Source: Rhodopseudomonas sp. (GTDB lineage: Bacteria > Pseudomonadota > Alphaproteobacteria > Rhizobiales > Xanthobacteraceae). Taken from it: a stretch of DNA of 64,000 bases. Below are positions 18,345 through 26,916 of the stretch, piece by piece. Made by a program: the position numbers and the translations under genes. The notes under the pieces are model-generated. The model ran no database searches. It was not told the origin of the DNA and saw only the letters and a list, made by a program, of their open reading frames with translations. Numbering within the stretch: the stretch's first letter is position 1; every line of letters starts with the position of its first letter. The stretch is taken from positions 1 through 64,000 of the forward strand of contig NZ_JACABA010000005.1 in assembly GCF_013377015.1 (NCBI RefSeq), in the 5' to 3' direction.

Positions 18345-19316
18345 GTGAATCGAATTGAAGACCAGCACGACGCGTTGATGGACCTCGGACATGAACGTCC
18401 GCAGGTTCCGGCGAAGGCGCGCAATTTGTCGCCGATCGTGCCGCGGGCTTCGATCGCCGGCCGCGCCTTGGTCGCGGTGGTGGCGATCATGACCTTCCTG
18501 GCGTCGATTACCACCGGCGCGGTGCTGCTGATCAGCGCCTCGGCCAGCGAATGGCAGTCCGAGGTCGCCAGCGAAATCACCATTCAGGTCCGTCCCGTCG
18601 CCGGTCGCGACCTCGAGCGCGACGTGGTCGCGGTGACCGAAGCGATCCGGAGCCAGCCGGGCGTCGTCGAGGTCCGGCCCTACACCAAGGACGAGTCCGC
18701 CAAGCTGCTTGAGCCGTGGCTGGGAACCGGTCTGTCGCTCGACGAACTGCCGGTGCCGCGTCTGATCGTGGCGCGAATAGCGGCCGCGGGCGGGCTCGAT
18801 CTTGTCGATTTGCGCCGCCGGGTGAGGGAGCTGGCGCCGTCGGCCAGCCTCGACGATCACCGCGCCTGGATCGAGCGGATGCGGTCGATGACCGGCGCCA
18901 CCGTGATCGCGGGGCTGGCGATCCTGGCGCTGGTGATCGTCGCGACCATCATCTCGGTGTCGTTCGCGACTCGCGGCGCGATGGCGGCGAACCGGCCGAT
19001 CGTCGAAGTGCTGCATTTCGTCGGCGCCTCCGACCGCTATATCGCCGACCGCTTCTTCCGGCATTTCCTGATGCTCGGATTGCAGGGCGGCGTGATCGGT
19101 GTCGGCGCCGCGATGCTGGCCTTTGGATTCTCCGAATCGATCGCGACCTGGTTTTCCGGCACCCCGGTCGGAGACCAGTTCGCGGCCTTGCTGGGGACGT
19201 TTTCGCTGCGGCCGCTCGGCTATCTGGCGCTGGCCGCGCAGGGCGTGCTGATCGCGGCGATCACCGCGCTGGCGTCGCGCCGGACCTTGTTCGCCACGCT
19301 CAATGCGATCGACTGA
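18345..19316 (+). CDS. ftsX: Cell division protein FtsX
   Basis: The 323-residue membrane partner of FtsE starts at a GTG just after a GCAGGGCA sequence. It has an N-terminal cytoplasmic tail, a first membrane helix (about residues 42-64), a periplasmic domain (ASEWQSEVASEITIQVRP) and three further helices at about 185-320. The order matches FtsX. Its periplasmic loop would engage an EnvC-type activator. A 200-base gap with no recognised signal separates it from the next gene. Confidence 0.92.
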   Translation: MNRIEDQHDALMDLGHERPQVPAKARNLSPIVPRASIAGRALVAVVAIMTFLASITTGAVLLISASASEWQSEVASEITIQVRPVAGRDLERDVVAVTEAIRSQPGVVEVRPYTKDESAKLLEPWLGTGLSLDELPVPRLIVARIAAAGGLDLVDLRRRVRELAPSASLDDHRAWIERMRSMTGATVIAGLAILALVIVATIISVSFATRGAMAANRPIVEVLHFVGASDRYIADRFFRHFLMLGLQGGVIGVGAAMLAFGFSESIATWFSGTPVGDQFAALLGTFSLRPLGYLALAAQGVLIAAITALASRRTLFATLNAID

Positions 19317-19519
19317 GGTGTCCGTCGGACTATCCAGCAAGAAGAGAAAAAGCGCCCGGCAAATCCCCCTGACGCCGGACATGGAGACGCATTAACGCCA
19401 CCGGTCCGACTCCAATTCGCCGGAAAACGCCTTATATTTCCGACGTTTTGCAGCGGTCCCGGGTGGTTCGCCGAAAGAGACCGAAGCGCCATCCCGCAAT
19501 CGGAGTATATTAGGATCGA

Positions 19520-20248
19520 ATGAATCCGCAGGCCGACCAGCATCCGTCGAAAGCCGCGCCCGGTCGCTCCGCGCGTCAGCCCAGCCGGCTGCGCGCCGCG
19601 ATCGTTGCCATGCTGGCGCTGGGTTTCCTCGGCATGGCCGCCGGCTTCGTTGCGTTTCTGTCGCAATTGCGGATCGCCGAATTGAAGCCGGACCGCAACG
19701 CCGACGGCATCGTGGTGCTCACCGGCGGTTCGTCCCGGGTGTCGGACGCGATCGAATTGCTCGCCGGCGGCTTCGGCAAGCGGCTGCTGATCTCCGGCGT
19801 CCATCGGGCCAACGGCGTCAGCGATATCTCGCGCTCGCTGCCGGACAGCCAGGGCTGGCTGACCTGCTGCGTCGATCTCGACCGCTCCGCTGTCAACACC
19901 CGCAGCAACGCCGCCGAGACCAGGCGTTGGGCCCACGAGCGCGGCTTCAAATCGCTGATCGTGGTGACGTCGAACTATCACATGCCGCGGGCGATCGTCG
20001 AAATGTCACATGCCATGCCGGAGATCGAGCTGATCCCGTTCGCGGTGGTGGGTGACAAATGGCGCGAAGATCCATGGTGGACAAGTGGCGGAACGTTCAG
20101 GCTGCTGTTATCGGAATATGCCAAATACATCGCCGCGGAGCTGCGGGTGCGGCTGGCGCATCTCGGCATTGAACTTTCGCCGGATGCCGTCGAGCCGGGT
20201 CCCGAAGCGCTCAATCACCGCAAGCCGGCGACCGCTCTCGCCAACTGA
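19520..20248 (+). CDS. YdcF/DUF218 family protein
   Basis: The 242-residue protein has one N-terminal membrane helix (about residues 28-48) and a DUF218 domain: DGIVVLTGG, then RLLISGVHR, the acidic TRSNAAETRRWAHERG and VVTSNYHMPRA. YdcF/SanA-like proteins are linked to envelope maintenance and some bind S-adenosylmethionine; the substrate is unknown. It is followed 12 bases later by a PlsC-type acyltransferase, so the pair probably works on the cell envelope. Confidence 0.87.
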   Translation: MNPQADQHPSKAAPGRSARQPSRLRAAIVAMLALGFLGMAAGFVAFLSQLRIAELKPDRNADGIVVLTGGSSRVSDAIELLAGGFGKRLLISGVHRANGVSDISRSLPDSQGWLTCCVDLDRSAVNTRSNAAETRRWAHERGFKSLIVVTSNYHMPRAIVEMSHAMPEIELIPFAVVGDKWREDPWWTSGGTFRLLLSEYAKYIAAELRVRLAHLGIELSPDAVEPGPEALNHRKPATALAN

Positions 20249-20260
20249 TCGGGTCATTCG

Positions 20261-21049
20261 ATGGTATCGATTTTCTTGCGTTCGCTGGTCTTCAACGTGC
20301 TGTTCTATCTGCTGCTGGCGTTCTGGGTGCTGCTCGGCATCCCGACCTATCTGATGCCGCGCTGGGCGATCATGAACATCGCCAAATATTGGGGCCGCAG
20401 CAGCATCTGGCTGATGCGGGTGGTGTGCAACACCAAGGTGGAATATCGCGGCCTCGAGAAGATCCCGCAGGGACCGCTGATCGTCGCCTCGAAGCACCAG
20501 TCGATGTGGGAGACTTTCGCGCTGCTGCAGTTTTTCGACCAGCCGCTCTACATCCTGAAGCGCGAACTGCTCTATATCCCGCTGTTCGGCTGGTACCTGA
20601 TCAAGTCGCACATGATCGGTGTCGATCGCAGTGCCGGCGGCCGTTCGCTGAAGCCGATGGCGCAACGGGCGGGCGAGGAGGTCCGGCGCGGCCGGCAGCT
20701 GATCATCTTTCCGGAGGGCACCCGGACCGCGGTCGACGCGGCGCCGAACTACAAAACCGGCGTCGGCCAGATCTATGTCGATTGCAACGTGCCGTGCCTG
20801 CCGGTGGCGCTGAATTCCGGGCTGTTCTGGCCGCGCCGGATGTTCATGCGCTATCCCGGAACGCTGGTGGTGGAGTTCCTCGATCCGCTGCCGGCCGGAT
20901 TGCCGCGCAAGGAATTTCTGACCCGGGTCAGCACGGCGATCGAGACCGCCACCAACCGGCTGGTGGAAGACGCGCGGCGCGAGCAGGCGCAATTGTTCGG
21001 CCGGGTGCCGAGCACGTCGCGCAAGGCGGCACCGCGTCCCACCACCTGA
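20261..21049 (+). CDS. plsC: 1-acyl-sn-glycerol-3-phosphate acyltransferase family
   Basis: The 262-residue membrane-bound acyltransferase has an N-terminal hydrophobic segment and PlsC motifs: KHQSMWETF (HX4E instead of the common HX4D), GVDRSAGGRS and FPEGTRT. The family acylates lysophosphatidate to phosphatidate. The HX4E form also occurs in related acyltransferases, so acceptor specificity is open. It is co-directional and closely spaced with the DUF218 gene. Confidence 0.88.
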   Translation: MVSIFLRSLVFNVLFYLLLAFWVLLGIPTYLMPRWAIMNIAKYWGRSSIWLMRVVCNTKVEYRGLEKIPQGPLIVASKHQSMWETFALLQFFDQPLYILKRELLYIPLFGWYLIKSHMIGVDRSAGGRSLKPMAQRAGEEVRRGRQLIIFPEGTRTAVDAAPNYKTGVGQIYVDCNVPCLPVALNSGLFWPRRMFMRYPGTLVVEFLDPLPAGLPRKEFLTRVSTAIETATNRLVEDARREQAQLFGRVPSTSRKAAPRPTT

Positions 21050-21158
21050 TCCAGCAACGGATTGTCGAATAGAGTGTGGACCGGTTTCAGCTCCCCAGCG
21101 CGCCGGGAGAGGTGAAACGCACGCGCGGCGAGGTGGCTTGATCTCGGCGAATCGGAAT

Positions 21159-21737
21159 TTAGCGATGCGGCGCGACGTCGTCTCGCAGCCGCAGCGCTAA
21201 TTGGTGCAATTGCGGATCGGGACAGCCCTGCGCTTCCAGCGCCTGCACGGTCGCCAGCACGTAGTCCCGGTTGGCGCCGGAGCGGCCGTGGCCCTGGCGG
21301 ACGTAGCGGACCTGCTCGGCCAGCGACAGCCGTCCGGCATATTGCACATGGCCGCGATCGACCACATAGGCCAGCGCGCTGACCCGGCTGCGGGCGTCGT
21401 CGTGCAGCCACACCGAGCGCATCACTTCGCGATAGACGTTGGTGGTTTGCTCGCGCGCCCGCAGATAGGCGATGGTAGCGTCGCGGCGCTCGGCGGCGAC
21501 GCGGAATGCGATGCCGCGGCAGGCGCCGCCGCGATCGAGCCCGAGCACCAGGCCCGGCCGTTCCGGCGTGCCGCGATGGTCGAACGAATAGACGCACAGC
21601 GCGCGGTGTTCGCCGATCAGCCGGGCCGGGACCTGCTCGACGAAGTCGAAGCCCGGCCGCCACATCAGCGATCCATAGCCGAACACCCAAAGATCGCCGC
21701 TGGCAGCTTCGGGTTCCGGCAGGTTTTTCGGGGACAT
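21159..21737 (-). CDS. chaC: Gamma-glutamylcyclotransferase, ChaC type
   Basis: The 192-residue protein carries the ChaC signature FGYGSLMWRPGF near the N-terminus, then YSFDHRGTPERPGLVLGLDRGG and AYVVDRGHVQY. ChaC enzymes cleave glutathione to 5-oxoproline and Cys-Gly. The ATG at 21737 is chosen; a TTG at 21755 is the other option. It is divergent from the DUF2125 gene, about 50 bases apart. The overlapping 303-residue frame is a shadow. Confidence 0.88.
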   Translation of the reverse strand: MSPKNLPEPEAASGDLWVFGYGSLMWRPGFDFVEQVPARLIGEHRALCVYSFDHRGTPERPGLVLGLDRGGACRGIAFRVAAERRDATIAYLRAREQTTNVYREVMRSVWLHDDARSRVSALAYVVDRGHVQYAGRLSLAEQVRYVRQGHGRSGANRDYVLATVQALEAQGCPDPQLHQLALRLRDDVAPHR

Positions 21738-21785
21738 CGTGGTTGCACCGCTCAATTGACAAAATCTGTGCTGTAAGGTCGCCGG

Positions 21786-22979
21786 ATGTCAGACATCACC
21801 CTCGCGCCTCGCCGCCGGCTTTGGCCGGTATTCATTGCGCCCGCTTTGCTGCTGATCGCAGCGATCGGCTGGAGCGCGTTCTGGTTTTACACGGCGTCCA
21901 AGGTCGATCAATCGGTCGACAGCTGGCGCGCCCGCGAAGCCGCCTCCGGCCGGGTGTTCGATTGCGGCGACCGCTCGGTCGTAGGCTTCCCGTTCCGGCT
22001 CGAGGTGCGCTGCGCCAATGCCAGCGTCGCCTTGGTTTCGCAGACCGCCGCGCAGGCCACGAGCCAGACCCCGCTCACCGCGAAGCTGGGCGAAATCCTG
22101 GTGGTGTCGCAGATCTATGACCCACGGTTGTTGATCGCCGAATTCAAGGGGCCGGCGAGCTTCGCCGATCGCGGCCAGCCGACCTCGATGACCGCGAGCT
22201 GGAAAACCGCGCGCAGCAGCGTGGTCGGCCTGCCCGGTCCGCCGCAGCGTGTCGCGCTGGTGTTTGATGATCCCGCGCTCGATCGCGTCGCCGGGGCGGT
22301 GCCGACGCCGCTGGCGCGCGCCCGCCATGCCGAACTGCATGGCCGGCTGGTCGAGGGCGCAACCCCCGGACAGAAGCTGATCGAAGCCGATCTGCAGCTC
22401 GCCGGCGCCAGCGTGCAGGACGTCCATCCGCTGCTGGCCGAGAGTTTCGATGCCGAGGTTCGCGCTTTGCTCAGCGGGCTGCAGGATTTCGCGCCGAAAC
22501 CTTGGCCAGTGCGGTTTCGCGAGATCCAGGCCGCGGGCGGCCGGATCGAATTCACCAAGGCGCGGATTCAACAGGGCGAGATGATCGCGGTGGCTACCGG
22601 GTCGCTCGGGCTGACCGCGGCCGGCAATGTCGACGGCGAATTGCAGATGACGGTGGCCGGGATCGACAAGGTGGTGGCGACGCTCGGCATCGACAAAATG
22701 CTCGAGCAGGGCGTGCCGCAGGCGACGCTGGACCGGGTCGCCCCCGGAGTCCGCGCCAAGGATCTCAACAATCTGATGGGCGCGCTCGACCGCGCGATCC
22801 CCGGTCTCGGCAATGTGGTCCGCAAGAACGCCAATGTCGGCGTCGCCGCCGGCATCAACGCGCTCGGCAAGGAGGCGGTGCTGGAAGGCAAGCCGGCCCG
22901 TGCCTTCCCGCTGCGCTTCGTCGACGGCGCGGTGATGCTCGGCCCGCTGAAAGTGGCGCAGGTGCAGCCGCTGTTCTGA
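21786..22979 (+). CDS. DUF2125 domain-containing protein
   Basis: The 397-residue protein has an N-terminal membrane helix or uncleaved signal (about residues 13-35) and a large beta-rich periplasmic region with repeated motifs such as VDQSVDSWRAREAASGRVFDC... (start only) and a conserved C-terminus ending FPLRFVDGAVMLGPLKVAQV. This matches DUF2125, an alphaproteobacterial family possibly related to lipid-transport or bridge-like proteins; the function is unknown. Two cysteines near residues 60-75 may form a disulfide. Confidence 0.85.
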   Translation: MSDITLAPRRRLWPVFIAPALLLIAAIGWSAFWFYTASKVDQSVDSWRAREAASGRVFDCGDRSVVGFPFRLEVRCANASVALVSQTAAQATSQTPLTAKLGEILVVSQIYDPRLLIAEFKGPASFADRGQPTSMTASWKTARSSVVGLPGPPQRVALVFDDPALDRVAGAVPTPLARARHAELHGRLVEGATPGQKLIEADLQLAGASVQDVHPLLAESFDAEVRALLSGLQDFAPKPWPVRFREIQAAGGRIEFTKARIQQGEMIAVATGSLGLTAAGNVDGELQMTVAGIDKVVATLGIDKMLEQGVPQATLDRVAPGVRAKDLNNLMGALDRAIPGLGNVVRKNANVGVAAGINALGKEAVLEGKPARAFPLRFVDGAVMLGPLKVAQVQPLF

Positions 22980-22982
22980 GCG

Positions 22983-24050
22983 TCATTCCGTGCTGGTCTG
23001 GCCTGCCCGCAGCGATTTGCTGATGCGGGTCACGATGGCGTCGTAAGTCGACGCCTGGTCGGCCGGATAGTTCAGCGACATGCAATGCACGGTATCGCGG
23101 ATGAAGTTGCAGCGCTGGTAATAGATGTCGTTGCCGCGTTTGCCAGACACCGCGAAGAAATTCGCCGTGACCTGTTTGTAGGTCGCGCCCTGGTGGTCGA
23201 CATACTCTTCGAGATAGCTCTTCGGCGTGTTGTCCATGGCATTGTAGCTGGCGTAGATCGACAGCTCCGCCCGGCCGTCGCTGCTGTGGAAGCGCCGGCC
23301 GTCGTTGTTTTCCGGTGGCGGATCGATCACGCTGAAAATATCGGCCGGATAGTCGACGATCGTGCCGAACCGCGCGTTGGCGTAGCTGGTCCAGCGCGGA
23401 GCACCGGCGGCCGGGGTGGCTGCCGGCGCGTTGGCGTCGCTCTTTGTGGCGAGACGGTCCTTGGCGCAGGCGAGCAGCGCCGGAATCGCCTCGGCGCTGA
23501 AGTGGTAGATCGCCACCACGTTGACCGCTTTCGGATCGGCTTGCGACTGCACCACGACGAACTCGTTGCGGGCCGCCGCCACCATCTCCAGAAACGCCTG
23601 CGGGTTGCTCCGGGCCGTGAGGGTGAAATCGGTCGTGGTCGGTCGAGGCGTCGCGTAGTCGACGTCGCCCTCGAATGCGCGGATCGTCAGCCAGTCGCCG
23701 TTGCCGGTCTCCTTGCCGGCGAACACGCGCAGCGGCGCCGTCGGCGTGGCTTCCCGTTCGTCCGGTGCTTCCAGCCGGATGAAGGCGCCTGCCGCGGTGA
23801 TGCCGATATCCAGCCGGTGGCTGGAGCCTTCCTCGCGGAAGTAGCACGCGGTCAGCCCGCGATCGGAGCGGCCGATCTCGATCTTGCGAGCCCGGTCGAA
23901 GGTTGCGGTCTTGGTCAGGGCGCCGACCGGATCGACGGTGGTCGCCGGTTGGGTCCAGGCGGGCGCAAGCGCCCCCGGTACGACGATGCAGGTGACGCTA
24001 GCCAGCGCTGCGGTCGCTGCGATCAAATTCGGCAGGCGATATCCCGACAT
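22983..24050 (-). CDS. Secreted protein of unknown function (355 aa)
   Basis: The ATG at 24050 follows GGGAGATG and gives a signal peptide (residues 1-33, ending near APAWTQPA). The mature protein has two halves: the first with RSDRGLTACYFREEG, the second with FGTIVDYPADIFSV and FHSSDGRAELSIYAS. The second half resembles the unnamed rhizobial periplasmic family with PAD-like sequence, but I cannot give a function. Four scattered cysteines could pair in the periplasm. It converges on DUF2125 with only three bases between stops. Confidence 0.72.
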   Translation of the reverse strand: MSGYRLPNLIAATAALASVTCIVVPGALAPAWTQPATTVDPVGALTKTATFDRARKIEIGRSDRGLTACYFREEGSSHRLDIGITAAGAFIRLEAPDEREATPTAPLRVFAGKETGNGDWLTIRAFEGDVDYATPRPTTTDFTLTARSNPQAFLEMVAAARNEFVVVQSQADPKAVNVVAIYHFSAEAIPALLACAKDRLATKSDANAPAATPAAGAPRWTSYANARFGTIVDYPADIFSVIDPPPENNDGRRFHSSDGRAELSIYASYNAMDNTPKSYLEEYVDHQGATYKQVTANFFAVSGKRGNDIYYQRCNFIRDTVHCMSLNYPADQASTYDAIVTRISKSLRAGQTSTE

Positions 24051-24159
24051 AACCCATCTCCCGGCTTTGCGCGCGACGTGTCGCCGACGGTTGACTGTCG
24101 GCCGGTCGCCCCGCAGCGGCATTGACACGGCGCAAGCAGGCCGGCGCAGCCGCGGCCAC

Positions 24160-25782
24160 TCAGGCGTGTAGCCCCGGCGCTTCCTGGCCGGTGCGGGCGA
24201 CGTATTCGGTATAGCCGCCGCCATATTGGTGGATGCCCTCCGGCGTCAGCTCCAGCACCCGGTTCGACAGCGCGGCGAGAAAATGCCGGTCATGCGAGAC
24301 GAACAGCATGGTGCCCTCATATTCCGACAGCGCCTTGATCAGCATTTCCTTGGTGGCGATGTCGAGATGGTTGGTGGGCTCGTCCAGCACCAAGAGGTTC
24401 GGCGGATCGAACAGCATCTTGGCCATCACCAGCCGTGCCTTCTCGCCGCCGGATAGAACGCGACAGCGCTTCTCGACGTCGTCGCCTGAAAAGCCGAAGC
24501 AGCCGGCCAGCGCCCGCAGCGAGCCTTGCCCGGCCTGCGGAAACCACTGCTCCAGCGATTCGAATACGGTGAGTTCGCCGTCGATCAGGTCCATCGCGTG
24601 CTGGGCGAAATAGCCCATCTTGACGCTGCCGCCGAGCGCCACGGTGCCGTCGTCCGGTTCGGTCGCGCCCGCCACCAGCTTCAGCAGCGTCGACTTGCCG
24701 GCGCCGTTGATTCCCATCACCGCCCAGCGCTCGCGGCGGCGGACCTGGAAATCCAGCCCGTCATAGATCCGGCGGCTGCCATAGCCCTTCTGCACGTTCT
24801 TCAGGCTGACCACGTCCTCGCCGGAGCGCGGCGCCGGCAGGAAGTCGAACGCCACGCTCTGGCGCCGTTTCGGCGGCTCGACCTTCTCGATCTTCTCCAG
24901 CTTCTTGACCCGGCTCTGCACCTGGGCGGCGTGCGAGGCGCGCGCCTTGAAGCGCTCGATGAAGTTGATCTCCTTGGCCAGCATCGCCTGCTGGCGCTCG
25001 AACTGCGCCTGCTGCTGCTTTTCGCTGAGCGCGCGCTGCTGTTCGTAGAATTCGTAATCGCCCGAATAGGAGGTCAGGGTGCCGCCGTCGATCTCGATGA
25101 TCTTGTTGACGATGCGGTTCATGAACTCGCGGTCGTGCGAGGTCATCAGCAGCGCGCCCTCGTAGCCCTTGAGAAACTGTTCCAGCCAGATCAGGCTTTC
25201 GAGATCGAGATGGTTGCTCGGCTCGTCGAGTAGCATGGCGTCGGGCCGCATCAGAAGAATCCGCGCGAGTGCGACGCGCATCTTCCAGCCACCCGACAGG
25301 GAGCCGACGTCGCCGTCCATCATCTCCTGGGTAAAGCTCAGGCCGGCCAGCACCTCGCGGGCGCGGCCTTCCAGGGCGTAGCCGTCGAGTTCCTCGAAGC
25401 GGTGCTGCACCTCGCCATAACGCTCCAGGATGCTTTCCATCTGATCGGCCTGGTCGGGATCGGCCAGCGCGTGCTCGAGCGCCGACAGTTCGGCCGAGAC
25501 GGCGGCGACCGGGCCGGCGCCGTCCATCACCTCGGCGACCGCGCTGCGGCCCGCCATTTCGCCGACATCCTGGCTGAAATAGCCGATGCTGACGCCGCGC
25601 TCGACCGAGACCTGGCCCTCGTCGGGCAGTTCCTGGCCGGTGATCATCCGGAACAGGGTGGTTTTGCCGGCGCCGTTGGGGCCGACCAGGCCGACCTTCT
25701 CGCCCTTCAGCAGGGTCGCCGAGGCCTCGATAAAGACCAGCTGGTGGCCGTTCTGCTTGGAAATATTGTCGAGACGGATCAT
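24160..25782 (-). CDS. ABC-F family ATPase (duplicated ATP-binding cassettes)
   Basis: The 540-residue soluble protein has two ABC domains: Walker A GPNGAGKTT and GINGAGKST, signatures LSGGWKMRVALARI and LSGGEKARLVMAKM, and Walker B MLLDEPSNHLD and LVLDEPTNHLD. Between them is a long charged helical linker (about residues 240-300; ALSEKQQQAQFERQQAM), the P-site tRNA interaction motif region. This is the ABC-F translation-factor class, closest in appearance to YbiT/Uup types. There is no membrane partner. The ATG at 25782 starts the first domain; the longer frame is unsupported. Confidence 0.92.
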   Translation of the reverse strand: MIRLDNISKQNGHQLVFIEASATLLKGEKVGLVGPNGAGKTTLFRMITGQELPDEGQVSVERGVSIGYFSQDVGEMAGRSAVAEVMDGAGPVAAVSAELSALEHALADPDQADQMESILERYGEVQHRFEELDGYALEGRAREVLAGLSFTQEMMDGDVGSLSGGWKMRVALARILLMRPDAMLLDEPSNHLDLESLIWLEQFLKGYEGALLMTSHDREFMNRIVNKIIEIDGGTLTSYSGDYEFYEQQRALSEKQQQAQFERQQAMLAKEINFIERFKARASHAAQVQSRVKKLEKIEKVEPPKRRQSVAFDFLPAPRSGEDVVSLKNVQKGYGSRRIYDGLDFQVRRRERWAVMGINGAGKSTLLKLVAGATEPDDGTVALGGSVKMGYFAQHAMDLIDGELTVFESLEQWFPQAGQGSLRALAGCFGFSGDDVEKRCRVLSGGEKARLVMAKMLFDPPNLLVLDEPTNHLDIATKEMLIKALSEYEGTMLFVSHDRHFLAALSNRVLELTPEGIHQYGGGYTEYVARTGQEAPGLHA

Positions 25783-25885
25783 GGGTCCACGGGGTTCGGA
25801 AAGGGGTTGCCGGCCCTTAGCCCATGTGGAGCATCGGTGGAAGGGTGTTGCGAATCGAAAGCCGTCGGTCGGAGGGGCGCGCGCC

Positions 25886-26644
25886 TCAGGAATGTAGGTT
25901 GAGATCGATGTTGTTGCGCGCAGCAAACAGCGCCGCCTGGGTCCGATTGGCGACGTCCAGCTTCTGGATCACGGTCGCCACCTGAGCCTTGACGGTATTG
26001 ACGCTGATCCCCCGCGCCTTGGCGATCTCCAGATTGCTCATGCCGCGCGCCAGATAGGCCAGCAGTTCGACCTGACTCTTGCTCAGCCGGTCGAGTTGTT
26101 TCTCATCACGACCGCCGGTGTCACGAATCTGATTGGGATATCGTTCCTTCGGCCGCGACAGGGTTTCGGCGATGGCGCGCCGGACCGTGCTGGTGATGGC
26201 AGCGTCGAGCTGTGCCGAGGCTGCGTCGCCCATGCCCACCATCAATGCCGACAGGTCGCTGCGCCCTCTCAACGCCACCGAGATATCGATATGGAGCACG
26301 ACGGTTACCGGCAGCTCGACGGATTTCGGAAATGCGACAACCAGGAGCCACTCGGTACCGCTCACGCCCTGCTGCCGGCAGATGGTGGAAAAGAAATCGA
26401 TCTTGCGTTCGAGCAAATTCTTGAAGCCGCGCAGCAGCTCGATTGAATGCGGATCCGGTCGGATGCAGCGTTCAAAATAATTGTCGCCGACGTTGACACT
26501 GGCATGAGCCGCCGACTTGGCGGCCCTCGCCTTCCAGCCGTCGCTCAGTTCGACGATGTTGCCGGATCGATCGAGAACGACGCCGGTGATTTCAATGTCT
26601 TTGAGGATCGTACTGATCTCGTGGTGGACCATCAAGCTCCCCAT
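25886..26644 (-). CDS. LuxR-type transcriptional regulator with PAS-like sensor
   Basis: The 252-residue protein has an N-terminal PAS-like region (residues about 10-130; ITGVVLDRSGNIVELSDGW) and a C-terminal GerE/LuxR helix-turn-helix (LSKSQVELLAYLARGMSN, then VNTVKAQVATVIQKL). There is no phospho-acceptor receiver. It is transcribed away from the flagellin gene, and a perfect TTGA-N6-TCAA box lies 49 bases upstream of its start, so both oxygen control of this gene and a role in flagellin regulation are plausible inferences. Confidence 0.82.
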   Translation of the reverse strand: MGSLMVHHEISTILKDIEITGVVLDRSGNIVELSDGWKARAAKSAAHASVNVGDNYFERCIRPDPHSIELLRGFKNLLERKIDFFSTICRQQGVSGTEWLLVVAFPKSVELPVTVVLHIDISVALRGRSDLSALMVGMGDAASAQLDAAITSTVRRAIAETLSRPKERYPNQIRDTGGRDEKQLDRLSKSQVELLAYLARGMSNLEIAKARGISVNTVKAQVATVIQKLDVANRTQAALFAARNNIDLNLHS

Positions 26645-26692
26645 ACGCGAGGCTCAGCGTCTTTTGATTCATGATTCGATCAAAGAAAATCG

Positions 26693-26706
26693 TTGACGCA
26701 AATCAA
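26693..26706. promoter_or_regulatory. FNR/FixK-type box between luxR-like gene and flagellin
   Basis: TTGACGCAAATCAA fits the TTGA-N6-TCAA palindrome of FNR/FixK-family regulators. It is 49 bases before the LuxR-type start and 211 before the flagellin start. A class II position (-41.5) would put the transcription start very close to the LuxR-type gene. Confidence 0.5.
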
Positions 26707-26780
26707 ACTCCCCGCGCGAGCCCGGCCCGGGTCAGCCGACTGGAATACCAGATGAGACGCATCGCTTTTCTAAGGCCGGT

Positions 26781-26810
26781 TCACCCGAAAGGATGTGAAA
26801 TCCACCCGAA
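26781..26810. repeat. Short direct repeats upstream of flagellin
   Basis: CACCCGAA occurs at 26782-26789 and again at 26803-26810, 21 bases apart (two helical turns), and TTTCACCC follows at 26824. Helical spacing suggests a regulator site in the flagellin upstream region. Confidence 0.35.
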
Positions 26811-26916
26811 GTGATGGTCTCGGTTTCACCCATCGTTCTCGGGCGCGCATTCATGGTGACACGCCGACAGAAAGGTTCGGCGTCACAACATGCGTAGTCC
26901 AGAAGGATAAAAGTCA

